Position numbers and translations under genes: made by a program. This document shows, piece by piece, positions 11,236 through 22,649 of a DNA stretch of 64,000 nt. Source of the DNA: Microplitis mediator (taxonomy: Eukaryota > Arthropoda > Insecta > Hymenoptera > Braconidae); NCBI RefSeq assembly GCF_029852145.1, contig NC_079979.1, positions 9,526,642-9,590,641 on the forward strand, read 5' to 3'. The notes beneath the pieces were generated by a model. The model worked only from the letters and a program-made list of their open reading frames with translations, made no database searches and was not told where the DNA came from. How positions within the stretch are numbered: the stretch's first letter is position 1; the number at the start of each line of letters is the position of its first letter.

Positions 11236-11472
11236 GATTATTTTTTCCCGGGTAGAATCCTCAAGGTTTTTCTCCAAAACACAATCTATGATGCTGTCAC
11301 TTAATCCAAGAACATTAAATTGAAGACTGACTCTGCCATAAGATTGCCCGATCAAAAATGATTTTAAATTATTATAATTGAGTATAAATGATTATATACG
11401 AGATATCATATATAATTACATATAATTATACGTGATTACACATGGAATTATATATAATTATATATATGAACC

Positions 11473-12917
11473 TATATATGGGACATTCCATGCCAAATCA
11501 CCGAGGTTTTGACCCGACCCCCTTCGATTTCGCTGAAACTTTTTTATCATTTTTTATCCTACCAAAGACATTTTTCTGAATTTTTTCAGATTTTTTTACC
11601 CAACCCAGAAAAAGTTACGAATTTTTGAAAAAAACCGCTCGTTTTTTTTTTAAATTGCTATAACTTTCTCAGAAATTAATCTTTCAGCACTTTTTTTTTT
11701 TAAATTTGTGTTTTTAAATGTAGTTTTGAGAAAAAAATACAAAAAATGTTTCAAAAGTTACGATATATGAAATATTTCAGTTTTTTCAATAAAACCGTTA
11801 TTTTTTCGAAGTTCGACACCTTCGATTCTCAATTTTTTGTCTCAAAAAAAACTTCAACCAAGACAGTATTCAACCCCGCTATTCCCATTTTGTGCCGACT
11901 TTCCTTCATATTTTTTTTTTTTTTTTTTCGATTGAAAATACAGAAATTTCTAAATTTGGCTTATTTTTTATGACTTTGCGCTAAAGTTTTTTTGGAATGT
12001 TTTTAAAAGATCAGAAGTTGAATAAAATTTTTAAATATAGAGAAACCTAAACCTACAATTAACCTTCGCAATAAGACAATTTATAGATAAACTTAGAAAA
12101 ATGTCGATAGCCTTATAGACAATTTTAGATCAAATTGAACGGAAGATAGTATAGTACCGGATATCTCAACTGGTAGAGCACTCGGCGCGATACCGACATG
12201 GTCTAGATTCAATTCTCAGTTCGGGCTATCGATATTTTCCTAAGTTTATCTATAAATTGTCTTATTGCGAAGGTTAATTGTAGGTTTAGGTTTCACTATA
12301 TTTAAGAATTGGGAATTTTCTTCCGAAAAAATCAATCCTTGCCCCTAATACACTTTACAGTCGTTTTTGTCTAATTTTATTCAACTTCTGATCTTTTAAA
12401 AACGTTCCAAAAAAACTTCAGCGCAAAGTCATAAAAAATAAGCCAAATTTAGAAATTTTCAATCGAAAAAAAAAAAATATAAAGGAAAGTCGGCACAAAA
12501 TGGGAATAGCGGGGTTGAATACTGTCTTGGTTGAAGTTTTTTTTGAGACAAAAAAATTGAGAATCGAAGGTGTCGAACTTCGAAAAAATAACGGTTTTAT
12601 TGAAAAAACTGAAATATTTCATATATCGTAACTTTCGAAACATTTTTTGTATTTTTTTCTCATAACTACATTTAAAAACACAAATTAAAAAAAAAAAAGT
12701 GCTGAAAGATTAATTTCTGAGAAAGTTATAGCAATTAAAAAAAAACGAGCGGTTTTTTTCAAAAATTCGTAACTTTTTCTGGGTTGGGTAAAAAAATCTG
12801 AAAAAATTCAGAAAAATGTCTTTGATAGGATAAAAAATAATAAAAAAGTTTCAGCGAAATCGAAGGGGGTCGGGTCAAAACCTCGGTGATTTGGCATGGA
12901 ATGCCCCATATATAGGT
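11473..12917. mobile_element. Foldback element family F2, copy A
   Basis: The left arm from 11480 (GGACATTCCATGCCAAATCA) pairs with the right arm ending near 12908 (TGATTTGGCATGGAATGCCC), with only scattered mismatches over about 650 bp per arm. The symmetry axis is near 12193. A second copy of the family is at 23925-27180. Open frames in the arms are by-products of the AT-rich hairpin. Confidence 0.8.
12155..12230 (+). other. tRNA-like module T5 on the hairpin axis
   Basis: A box TATCTCAACTGG and degenerate B box GATTCAATTCT at tRNA spacing, with CTCGG/CCGA in the anticodon-stem position. It is a close relative of T6 at 21926. The module centre (12192) coincides with the axis of the giant hairpin. 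The tail CTATAAATTGTCTTATTGCG is present inverted on the other side (12075-12090). Confidence 0.65.
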
Positions 12918-12950
12918 TCATATATATAATTATATACAATTCCATGTGTA

Positions 12951-14906
12951 CACTGAGAGAAAAATCCAGTAAATCTAACTATAAAATGACAGTTAAATAG
13001 CGCTTTAACTATTTTTTCGGAGTTACTACAACACCAATGATAGTTATTATAAATATCTCTAAGTAGTTATGTTAAATATTTTTTAGTTCAATTAACTATA
13101 TAAATAGTTAATGTAACTGATTTTCAAACTTGTATTCAATTAAGAATTTTTAATTTTTTAAACTGAACTTAAGTAGTTAATTCATCTATAACTTTTTCAT
13201 TAAAGCAAACAAAAATATTAAGTATCATTACAATGTTTTTTAGTTAATTCAATCAATATTTTTTAGTTAAATCCATTAAATAAATAATTTTTTTTCGTAC
13301 AAATATACCATTCACATGGTTTTAATTATTAAGTAGAGACTCTATAGAGTTTTGATTAGAATTAATTTTTTTTTTGAAAGTTCAAGTTAAATTTTAAAGA
13401 TAAATTATTTATTGAACCATTAATAATATATGTTAATGTCTTGATGTAATATAGGATAAACTATAATACAATCCAAAAATGTAATTGTCACTTTGTCAAA
13501 TGACAGAGTTGTACTGATGCCGAAATTGTTTTTAACCTTGGAATTTAACAGTTCTGAGATATATATCTTGCGAGGAACACTACACAGCGGCTGGGCGCGA
13601 TCTCGTGGCTAGCATTGAACTACTCCCGCTACTGCTGTCTGGTACCGGTGACTTTCCTCTCCTCCATACATGTGTTTTCTCTCAAGAAATTTATCTCTTG
13701 GTTTAAGCTATTTTATTTAGATATTAACTCGTGTTTTGAACATTTTAATTTTTTTATAATTATTGGCCTTAAACGCAAAATTTAAACATAAATTACACAT
13801 ATACACGCTTGACGGAAGAAAAATTTCTAATTCACACCGCTTAAATTTAATACAATACTTAGTGTAATTTTCACACCACAATTTTTACACAGACATTTAC
13901 ACTACACCGAGTCCAATAATATTTTACAGTGTAGAGAAACTAAAATTTGAAAGACGCATTTAGGTTTTGATAACGTACAAATGAAGAACCTTATTAGCTA
14001 AAGGAAAAACTTTTGTCAGCTATTAATATTGATCCTAAATGTTTTTTAAAATTATCCGATATTTTGGCGAATTATAAGTACATCGAAAAAAGTAAACTCG
14101 AATCGAGTGAAAATGTTCTTGATTCAAGAACACTTTTTTTTTTAACGATTCGGAACATCAAAATTTTCTTGCACCAAGTAAATAATTATCTTACAATTTT
14201 TATCTTGAATCAAAATTTTTTTTCTCAAATCAACATATTTTTATGCTTAAATCGAAAATTTTTGTACTAAAGTTCGGTTTAAGTATTCCAATTTATCTTA
14301 AATAATTGATATAAATATGTATTTCTATTTTCAAAATATTTTTAACAACTGAAGTTTTCTAAAAAAATTAAGATAACAAATTTTTTGGAAAAAAAAATTC
14401 TTTGAAAAATAATTTTTTTAGAAAAAAACAATTTTGCAAAAAAAAATATGTTTGAGAAAAAGTTTTTGATAAAAACTTTTTGGCGATTTAAAAACATTTA
14501 TTTACTCAATCATTAAGTTTTGAAAAAAAATTAAAAATCCATTTCCTGCCTACATTTAACTCAATTACAGTAACTTTAAAATTTTAGTTCCATTTACTAG
14601 ATTTATATTTATAACAACTATTTTATATTAACTTTAAAACAGCAGTTATAATAAAAACAATTTTTATTTACATACACTAAAAAAATTAAGTTATAATTAA
14701 TTTTAAAATTCATATACTATCAACTAAATTTTTTTAGTTAAAACAACAATTTTCGGAGACTGAAAAATTTTAGTTGCTTTAATTAATTTTTTTTTAGTTT
14801 AAGCAACTACTGAATAGTTAGCTATACTAACGCATTAGTACCAATAACTAATTTTTAATAGTTGAAGTCTTTTTAGTTAAAATGACTATCGACTTTTCTC
14901 TCAGCG
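12951..14906. mobile_element. TIR element CACTGAGAGAAAA
   Basis: It starts CACTGAGAGAAAAATC and ends GACTTTTCTCTCAGCG. TA lies on both sides (12949-12950 and 14907-14908). Removing it restores the match between the two arms of the enclosing palindrome. The interior is filled with short AACTATTTAGTTAA-type motifs plus a GC-rich block at 13568-13672. No credible coding frame. Confidence 0.8.
13568..13672. repeat. GC-rich module shared with 17260-17360
   Basis: An inverted copy with about 80% identity by eye occurs at 17260-17360. Shared stretches include CACGAGATCGCGCC and AGTCACCGGT. The module is much more GC-rich than its surroundings. Confidence 0.65.
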
Positions 14907-15289
14907 TAATCACGTATAATTATATGTAATTATATATATCTCGTATATAATCATTTATACTCAATTATAATAATTTAACATCATTTTTGATCGGGCAATC
15001 TTATGGCAGTGTCAGTCTTCAATTTAATGTTTTTGGATTAAGTGACAGCATCATAGATTGTGTTTTGGAGAAAGACCTTGAGGATACTACTCATCTTTTT
15101 GCTAATTAGTCTGGAAAACCTTGCGATAAAGCTTGGTGCTTTCATTTCCCGATTTCTTTTCTTTCTCATAGGCCGGTCACTGTCCAAAATGTTCAATTTA
15201 AGTTCAAAACGTTGAATTTACGTTGAAAACGTTGAATTTACGTTGAAAACGTTAAAAACGTTGAATTTACGTTGAATATTTCGACTCGG

Positions 15290-15915
15290 GGAGAAAAAAA
15301 ATTCTTTGTTTGAGAATTTGATTTTTCGATGAAGCCTTTTTCGTTTTGAAACAAAATTCTGACATATTTCGCTCAAGAATTTCTTGTCTTGAATTAAGAT
15401 AGGCAAAATGTAGGTTTAAGACATTACCGACTCGTTTCGAGAACGGCACGATTTTTAAATCAAGATATCAATTTACTCAGCTTGAAAAAAAAATTTTTTT
15501 TTTATTTTAAAAATAAAAAGTTTTAAAGTGATTTTTTAGGACTACATTCATTTACTTCAGATATGTTAAAGTAGAAATTTATTTTTAAAAATATTTTTTT
15601 TTTCATTACTTTAAAAACATCTTCTATCAAGGAATTATTACTTGAACCAAAAATTTAAAATTCTTAAAATAATAATACGACATTTTTAGTTGAAGACAAG
15701 TGGTCTTGCTTGAAGAATTCGATAGTATCGATTGAAGATAATATAGTTTCGGGTCAAGACACGAGAGTTATCCATTGAAGATACAAAATCTATAGAGCCA
15801 AGAAAATCTAAATCAAGACAAGAATTTCTGGAAAGCAAGACAATTGGTTTTCTTCAGAAATAAATTCTTGGCTCAAGAAAATATTTCTTGAGTCAATATA
15901 AATTTTCTATCAGTG
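15290..15915. mobile_element. CTTGA-motif element fragment
   Basis: The stretch from GGGGAGAAAAAAAATTC to TTTCTATCAGTGTG is dense in CTTGA, TCAAG and CAAGAA motifs, like the interior of the CACAGAAAA family. It begins exactly where the 5-kb palindrome ends. No coding. Confidence 0.4.
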
Positions 15916-16162
15916 TGGGTTTTTTGCAAATTACTTGAATTTTTAATGGTTTATGGTTGAATAAACTTCAGATTTGGATTCAGGGGACCAAGGTACATGA
16001 AAATCATACTTGATCTATAGTTTCATAAATTTTTTTCTTACCAAAACTGTGAATTTTGGCGATTTTTATGGTTTTCTGCAATTTACTCAAAATTTTGAGG
16101 GTGTACGGGTAAAACTGACTCCAGATTCGGATTCGGCACGTCAAAATACATAAACATAGGTA

Positions 16163-18066
16163 CCCTGTGAAAAAGCTCTCATAAATTCTGATAAGATATT
16201 GAATATTTTTTATGAGAATCTATGAGCTTCGAAAATATCTATGAGATTTAAAAAAATTCTCATATGAATTTTTATGAGAATCTATGAGTCAAAGCTTTTG
16301 ATGTTTTCCTATCATGATTTCCGTACTAGATTTTTAAAAGAATGAGTAAGATTTTTTAATTTATGAGATTTTGTGACTCGAATTCCGCCAACGATTATGA
16401 GATTGAATAAGTACTTTCAATTCTATAAGATTGTTACAGTTTATTCTAATCTATTTTCAATAAGAATTGATCAGGCGAATTCCGATGTTATAATACTTAC
16501 AAAATCTCAATAAGATTATTTTTTTATACGAAATTTCCAGAATTTATAAGTTTTAGTAAGAGTTATCCTAGGAGATAATATCTTATTAAATATCATAAAA
16601 TATTTGTCATATTTTATGAGAAAATATTTAACATGTATTTCTTCGAAATTTTATAAGACTGAATCAGGAATCACATGGACAAATGCAGACCTTTTTCTCA
16701 GAAAAATTTTATGAGAATTAGTAAGAAAATCTATAATCGAATTAACTTGTAAAAACTTAAAAGATTTAATTTTAATTTAAATGCTATGTGATTTATGAGT
16801 TTTTGTAAGTTTTAGTTAGAAGGCTATTACTTATAAAATATTATAAAGTACTTATGAGATTTTATAAATAATTTCCATTCACATAAAATATTAATTTTAT
16901 CAGATTCATTCAAAAATAATTGCTTAACTTCATTTTTTTTTTTTATAAGAATTTACACCAAAAATACTAATATTATCACTATTTCTTGTACTTTAAATAT
17001 TTTAACTGTTCGGAGGTGAGTGAAAATATAAGTTTTTATGTGATTTTTTACAAACCCAGTAATGTTTCTTGCCTTATTTTTTTTTTTTTTTTGGTGCAAG
17101 ATAAATTACTTTTTTGTAGCGATATTGCATTTTTTTGGTTAAACAGAATAAAATTTCTTGGAACAAGTACTATTCTTTTCACCCGTTGTTTTTTATTCTC
17201 CGACCAAAATAACAAAAGTTGCTTAAGCCAAGAGAAAAAATTTCTCGGGAGAAAAGATCGATATGGAGAAGGGGAAAGTCACCGGTGCTAGGCAGCAGCA
17301 GCGAGAGTAGTTCGGTGCTCGCCACGAGATCGCGCCTACGATTTGTAGTGTCTCTGGTAAGACATTTATTTCGGAAGTGTTATATTCCAAATTTCAATAC
17401 GCTTTTATTCGAGTACTCCTCTATCATTTGACAGACCAATAAGTACCTGTTTGGGTTGTACTATGGTATATCCCGTAATCCATCATGACTTTAATATTTA
17501 ATATTAATGTTTACTTGAGTAATTTTTGATGAATAAATAAACGGACTCAATTTCATAGATTTTTCGTGAATAGATTGCTTAAGATTTTCCGCGTAAATAC
17601 TCATACAAATATTCTTGAGTATACATAATAGAAACTTTTTGAATTCATGCCAAAAAATTCAATAATTTAGCATATAAACCTTAATCAATACTAAAGAAAC
17701 TATAACTTAATCAATCTCATACATTTTTTCGTTACAATATGGAAAATAACTGTACTCACATTGATTAAACAGTATCAAATCTTGTATGATTACTTCAGAA
17801 ATCGTCTCATACAATCTTATTCATTTTCAAAATCTATTGAATTGTAAATTTTACATTTTTCGAAAACTTATAAATATTTATAATCACAATATTACAGCTT
17901 CTGTTTCTTATAGATTCTGATAATTTATATGAGAATTTTGAGAAAAAAAATTTTTTCGATGTACCATTTATGAAAAAATAATTGTATCAGAATTTTCGAG
18001 ATTTTTCGTGGACAAATACTGATCATTTTCTCATAGCCAATTTTTTTTATGAGATTTTCCACAGGG
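16163..18066. mobile_element. TIR element CCCTGTGAAAAA
   Basis: It begins CCCTGTGAAAAAGCTCTCAT and ends ATGAGATTTTCCACAGGG. TA is duplicated at 16161-16162 and 18067-18068. The interior is full of TTATGAGATTTT and TAAGATT-like units facing both ways, and holds the GC-rich module at 17260-17360. It has no transposase. Confidence 0.8.
17260..17360. repeat. GC-rich module, second copy
   Basis: Inverted relative to 13568-13672. It is preceded by CTTAAGCCAAGAG, a CTTG-type motif, suggesting the module travels inside a further nested CTTG element. Confidence 0.55.
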
Positions 18067-18420
18067 TAGGTCCGTTCAAAAGTACTGGCCACTTTTTTTT
18101 ATGTGGGCCGGTGTTATTATTATAGTAGTAAGACATTCAAATCAATTTACTATCATTATATTTGTAATACATTTAAAGTGAAGTTTTTTGTATTATTTCT
18201 CAATAAATAAGTGAAACTTTATTTAAATTACAATTCGAGTGTCGTTATTATTCAAGAAGATACTCAAAAATTCCCAAGGCATAACAAATGGTTTGTAATG
18301 ATATATCATCGAGCCCCATAAATATTTTTTTTATAGAATTTTATATAAGTTCTAGTCCACTGACTTTACTCTTACCCGTTGTAGAAACTCATTTGCTAGT
18401 AGAATTTTATTATTCTATTT

Positions 18421-20537
18421 TATGGAAAAAAAAATCAATAGATTACGAAAACACTGATAAAAAAGCTCAACTCTCCCGCGTTATTTAAATAAATAATAAA
18501 ATTACACTAGGGTCACTGAGACACCGTTGATTTTCATCAAATAACTTATATGTATATTACTGTAAAGCTCTATTAATATTGGCATTGTATTAAAGGGCGA
18601 AAAATTCTGAATTAGAAACCACAAAAATAAACCCTTTGCAGTTTATTATATTCGCGAAAAATATTGATGAAAAAAATAAGAAAACCACTGTGCCCGGGCT
18701 CGCGCGCGCCACCAACCTCAGTTATAGTTCAGTCGATGCGCACGAAAAAATAGTCAAAGATCATTTTTTCGGTGGGCAAAAATCGATTTTGAAAAATTTT
18801 TTTTTTAAAATACTAGAAAAAATATAAGGAAAAAATTACCATAATTGTGGAGGTTGATCATTTTTTTTTTATAAAATAATTAGATGTAAAATGAAATATC
18901 TCTGAAAGTATTGAGAAGTTATCGAGACGAACTAGTATCATTGTTTTTGGGATTTAATAACAAACAAAATGAATTTCGAACAAAGTCATTACGACGAATA
19001 GTTGCTGAGATAAAAATTATTAAAGCGCGAAAAACGAAAAAGCGCGTCGTTTCGTCCGCGCGCGGGAAATCAAAAAAATGTAACTCGGTAGTAAATCGAT
19101 ATTTTTACAAATATTTTTTTGTTCTCTTAGTATATCATATATCAACCATTCTTAAAAATTTGGTAACTTTCAAAAAAATTTTTTCGAATTTTAAATTTAA
19201 AGAGAGTAAAAATCACTTTTTGTTAAATAAAAAATAGACAAAATGAAAAATAAATAAAATGACCTAATGGATAATTTTGTTTGAATTATTTCTTGCTACG
19301 GGACTTAAGAAAAAATTGGACTTCGGATATCTTCGGGAATTGCTAGAGAAAGTAATTGTTATCCGTTAGAAAAAGACACTGCGTCTTATGCCTACTTTCT
19401 CTCTCTAGCAATTCCCGAAGATATCCGAAGTCCTATTTTTTTCTAAGTCTCGTAGCAAGAAATTTTTCAAATTCCTTATATTGAAAATTATGAAGCAAAA
19501 ATTTCAAAAAATCGACAAAAATTAGAATATACTACTCGATTCAGAATTTCGCGAGATAAAGTTCTGTCGTATCGAAAAAAAATTTTTTTGTTTTAATTGT
19601 TAATAAATTTCAAAAATTTTCAAAACGGGTTTTTTTATGAAAAAAAAATCTTTTTAACTGTCATTACCCGTAATTGTTTGGGTAATGGTTCAAACAAAAT
19701 TATCCATTAGGTCATTTTATTTATTTTTCATTTTTTCTATTTTTTATTTAACAAAATGTGATTTTTACTTTTTTTAAATTTTAAATTCGAAAAAATTTTT
19801 TTGGAAGTTACCAAATTTTTTTTATGCTTGATATATGATTTACTAAGAGAAAAAAAAAATTGTAAAAATATCGATTTGCTGCTGAGAAACACTCTTTTGT
19901 TTATCCGTGCGCGGACGAAATGACGCGCTTTTTCGTTTTTTGCGCTTTAATAATTTTTATCTCAGCAACTATTCGTCGTAATGACTTTGTTCGAAATTCA
20001 TTTTGTTCGTTATTAAATCCCAAAAACTATGATACTAGTTTGTCTCGATAACTTCTCAATACTTTCAGAGATATTTTATTTTACATCTAATTTTTTTATA
20101 AAAAAAAAATGATCAACCTCCAAATTTATGGTAACTTTTTTTCCTTATATTTTTTCTAGTATTTTAAAAAAAAAAATTTTCAAAATCGATCTTTGCCCAC
20201 CGAAAAAATGATCTTTGACCATTTTTTCGTGCGCATCGACTGGACTATAACTGAGGTTGGTGGCGCGCGCGAGCCCGGGCACAGTGGTTTCTTTCTTTTT
20301 CCATTAATATTTTTCGCGAATATAATAAACTGCAAAGGGTTTATTTTTGTGGTTTCTAATTCAGAATTTTTCGCCCTTTAATACAATGCCAATTTTAATA
20401 GAGCTTTACAGTAATATATAAGTTATTTGATAAAAATACACGGTGTCCCAGCGACCATAGTGTAATTTTATTATTTATTTAAAAAACGCGGGGGAGTTGA
20501 GCTTTTTTATTATTATTTTCGTAATCTACGGATTTTT
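18421..20537. mobile_element. Giant foldback family F1, copy 1
   Basis: The arms pair from GATTACGAAAACACTG (near 18440) with the region ending CGTAATCTACGG (near 20530), axis near 19484. A strongly conserved core contains CAGTCGATGCGCACGAAAAA, TTTTTTCGGTGGGCAAA and a GC-rich CGTCCGCGCGCGG block. The left arm lacks the CAATTACGGGTAATG block that the right arm keeps. Near 19318-19432 is a secondary palindrome built on GGAATTGCTAGAGA. Confidence 0.8.
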
Positions 20538-20543
20538 TTACAT

Positions 20544-21206
20544 ACTCTCTTAAAATGAACCAGTGAAATTCCACTGATTCAAGTAGTGAACTTTGAGTCA
20601 CTGGTTGAAACAGTGAATTTCACTGGTTGAACCAGTGAATTTCACTGGTTGAATCAGTGAATGTCGCGCTCACTGGTTTCAACCAGTGAACTGAAAATAT
20701 GTAAGCGCGCGAGTACAGCAGCATTCTGCACATGAGTATATTCAAGTCTTTTATTGTGCCAATAAGTATAAATAATATTTATTTATTATCTTCATGTAAT
20801 ATTTCATCTAACTTTTATATAACAATCATAGTTATATGACACAATTTATACAAAGTATAAAAATAAATAACTTTGGAGTAATTTCAATAGCTTGGAGCTA
20901 ACCTCAAAAATGAATAACATTCCAACATTAAATATCCAGCAATAATTGGATTATTTAAATCCAATTATTAAGGATGATGATACTCTGACAAAACTTGAAC
21001 TCATTTAAAAAAAAAAAATTATAGAGAACTTTTACAGTTCCAAATTTAAAGAATATTTTTAATGCTGCTGCCATCAGAACTCAACAGCAAACAGTTTATA
21101 TTTAAAACAAACTAAATTTTTATAATTCCTAATAAATATTTTTTATTTTAATACTAAATAATTTATAATTAAGTAAGTGAGTTTCGCTAGTTCATTTTGA
21201 GAGAGT
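20544..21206. mobile_element. TIR element ACTCTCTTAAAATGAAC
   Basis: The left end ACTCTCTTAAAATGAACC pairs with the right end GTTCATTTTGAGAGAGT, about 25 bp in all. The left third is a palindromic CAGTGAA array. The rest is AT-rich and non-coding. It abuts foldback copy F1-1 on its left. Confidence 0.7.
20559..20692. repeat. TTCACTGGTTGAACCAGTGAA array
   Basis: CACTGGTT and AACCAGTG alternate about a dozen times in 130 bp, so neighbouring copies can pair in many registers. This may be a set of subterminal transposase-binding sites. Confidence 0.75.
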
Positions 21207-21275
21207 GGACCAGTGAGCAGCGGTCAGGATTGCCAGCCAAGAGGAGCCGTGTTTGAACCCAGCAGATGCCCAGGA
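21207..21275 (+). other. Possible tRNA-like or SINE fragment
   Basis: GTGAGCAGCGGTCAGGATTG and GTGTTTGAACCCAGC sit at A-box and B-box spacing. The match is degenerate and no tail is seen. Confidence 0.3.
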
Positions 21276-21770
21276 TTTTTTCATCATCTTATGTTATCTT
21301 GTATCTACACAGAAAAAAAGGATATCTTGGCGTAAGAAATTTTTTCTTGCCGCAAGAATATTTTTTGCAATTTTGAATGAAAACGAAAATTTTCTTGGTT
21401 CAAGAACAAAATTTTCTTAAATTTAGTCATCTTGGCATAAGATTTTTTTTTTATTCGACCGATATAATATATGTTTCTTGAAGTAAGAAATATTTTCTTA
21501 AAGTGAGAAAAATAAATATTTTGCCCCAATATATAATCAATTGCCCGAAAAGTAAAATATTCTTTGTTTAAGAATAACACAGGTCTACAATGATTTTGGT
21601 GCTGCTAAAAGTAAAACTGATTTCAAGTACATTCGGTACCCTAATAAAAACGTGATACTTCCTTTTTTAATGCTACGTATAGTTTTCGAGATTTTTCATT
21701 TATTAAAAAACAAAAGAACATTTAACTCAAAACAGTTAAATACGTTTAATTACACATTTTATTTCACAGG

Positions 21771-21919
21771 TTAGAAGCTTCTCTTTTTAGATTTTCTCCG
21801 ATGGATGTCTTCAGGACATTCCCGTGTAATACTCCAACAGTAATCTGCTATCATATGCTCATCCCAGCGACCTTGGTATCTATCTTCTATCACCTTTAAA
21901 TCTTGATGAAAACGTTCTC
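21771..21919 (-). pseudogene. C-terminal fragment of a transposon-associated protein
   Basis: The minus strand encodes 49 residues ending at a TAA at 21771, with the motifs RFHQDLKVIEDRYQGRWDE and ADYCW and a basic C terminus. I recognise this as the conserved C terminus of a multicopy insect protein family (EDRYQGRWD...MADYCW). Its function is not established to my knowledge; the 3-bp TWA-type target duplication around it would fit a PIF/Harbinger-like system, which is inference. Everything upstream of the fragment is replaced by the tRNA-like module, so the element is an internally deleted derivative. Confidence 0.65.
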
Positions 21920-21925
21920 ATTATA

Positions 21926-22003
21926 GTGCCGGATAGCTCAACTGGTAGAGCACTCGGCGCGATACCGAATTGGTCTCGGTTCGATTCCCAGTTCGGGCTA
22001 TCT
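21926..22003 (+). other. tRNA-like module T6
   Basis: A box TAGCTCAACTGG and perfect B box GGTTCGATTCC. TCGG/CCGA pair in the anticodon stem around a 7-base loop, but the loop lacks T33. The tail TCTCAATTTATCTATAAATT is shared with T5. Confidence 0.65.
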
Positions 22004-22580
22004 ACATTTTTCTCAATTTATCTATAAATTGTATGATTGAGAAGGTTTGCATGTTTAGGTTTCCACTATATTTAAATGGTGGCATATCGACGGCATATGG
22101 ATATTATTAATTTAAAACAAAATTTATTGATTATAATGACATTAATTATGATAAAATACGTTTTTTAGGTTATTATATCGATCGATACAAACCTGAACGT
22201 AGCTTCATAATTTTCACAGCTTCGCACGTCATCTTGTGGGCTGATTAACCAAAATGAAACCTAGAATTAGCGGCACCAAACAAAAATTTTTTTTTTTGTA
22301 GACCTGTGTAATATATTTCGAATCGAGATAATTTGTGACTCGAGTCAAGAATTAAAAGTACTCGACTCAATGGTAAGAAATATCTTGGTTTAAGTATTTT
22401 GTTGTGTTGCGGCGAGTAAGCGTAGACGTTTGAACCAACAGCAACTGCGTTCACGGCCCAACGCAAAAATTCTCTTGGGAAAGCTAACTGTACTATACTA
22501 AAGTGGCGGTAGCGTAGACTCTACATTGTACAGTGTGTTTACTGGATATAGGTAAAGTAAACGAACGTTCAGGGAATGAT

Positions 22581-22649
22581 CGGATAGCATAACTGGTAAA
22601 GCTCTCGCGTGATGCTGAATCGGTCTGGGTTCGATTCCTACCATGAGCA
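22581..22649 (+). other. tRNA-like module T2
   Basis: A box TAGCATAACTGG and B box GGTTCGATTCC. It is the direct homologue of T1 in the other copy of the host element. A T-rich stretch that could stop RNA polymerase III follows (22652-22668). Confidence 0.6.

Larger units (their letters stand above)
10389..11252. mobile_element. CCCGGGAAAAAAT TIR element
   Basis: It begins CCCGGGAAAAAATGATCAGA and ends with the near complement TCTGATTATTTTTTCCCGGG. The left part of the enclosing palindrome is interrupted exactly by this segment. It contains a tRNA-like module and a TGATCA/CATGAACAGG repeat array. No clean target duplication can be claimed. Confidence 0.7.
10186..15290. repeat. 5.1-kb nested palindrome
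   Basis: The outer arms pair from GAGTCGAAATATTC (10190) with GAATATTTCGACTC (15278). Pairing continues through repeated AACGTAAATTCAACG units, TGAGAAAGAAAAGAGATCGG, TTGGTGCTTTC and GATTGCCCGATCAAAAATGA. The left arm is interrupted by a TIR element (10389-11252) and the right arm by another (12951-14906). The middle is the foldback 11473-12917. Without the two insertions it is a hairpin of about 2.3 kb. Confidence 0.75.
15920..18112. mobile_element. Half of foldback family F3, with nested element
   Basis: 15935-16160 and 18069-18112 together match the right arm of the F3 hairpin at 44929-45866 (GAGGGTGTACGGGT, GATTCGGATTC, CAAAAGTAC, GTGTGCCGGTG against ATGTGGGCCGGTG). A 1.9-kb TIR element interrupts it. 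Confidence 0.65.
21578..22308. mobile_element. Nested TIR element CACAGGTCTACAA
   Basis: The ends CACAGGTCTACAA and TTGTAGACCTGTG are flanked by TAA on both sides (21575-21577 and 22309-22311), a 3-bp duplication. Comparison with copy 1 of the host element confirms the insertion point. It contains a minus-strand coding remnant (21771-21919) and tRNA-like module T6. Confidence 0.8.

Noticed and set aside
11104..11355. 83-codon frame on the minus strand
   Set aside because: Translation of the CATGAACAGG repeat array; repeating peptide only.
18911..19237. 108-codon basic frame
   Set aside because: Lies within the F1 hairpin arm; other F1 copies do not keep the frame.
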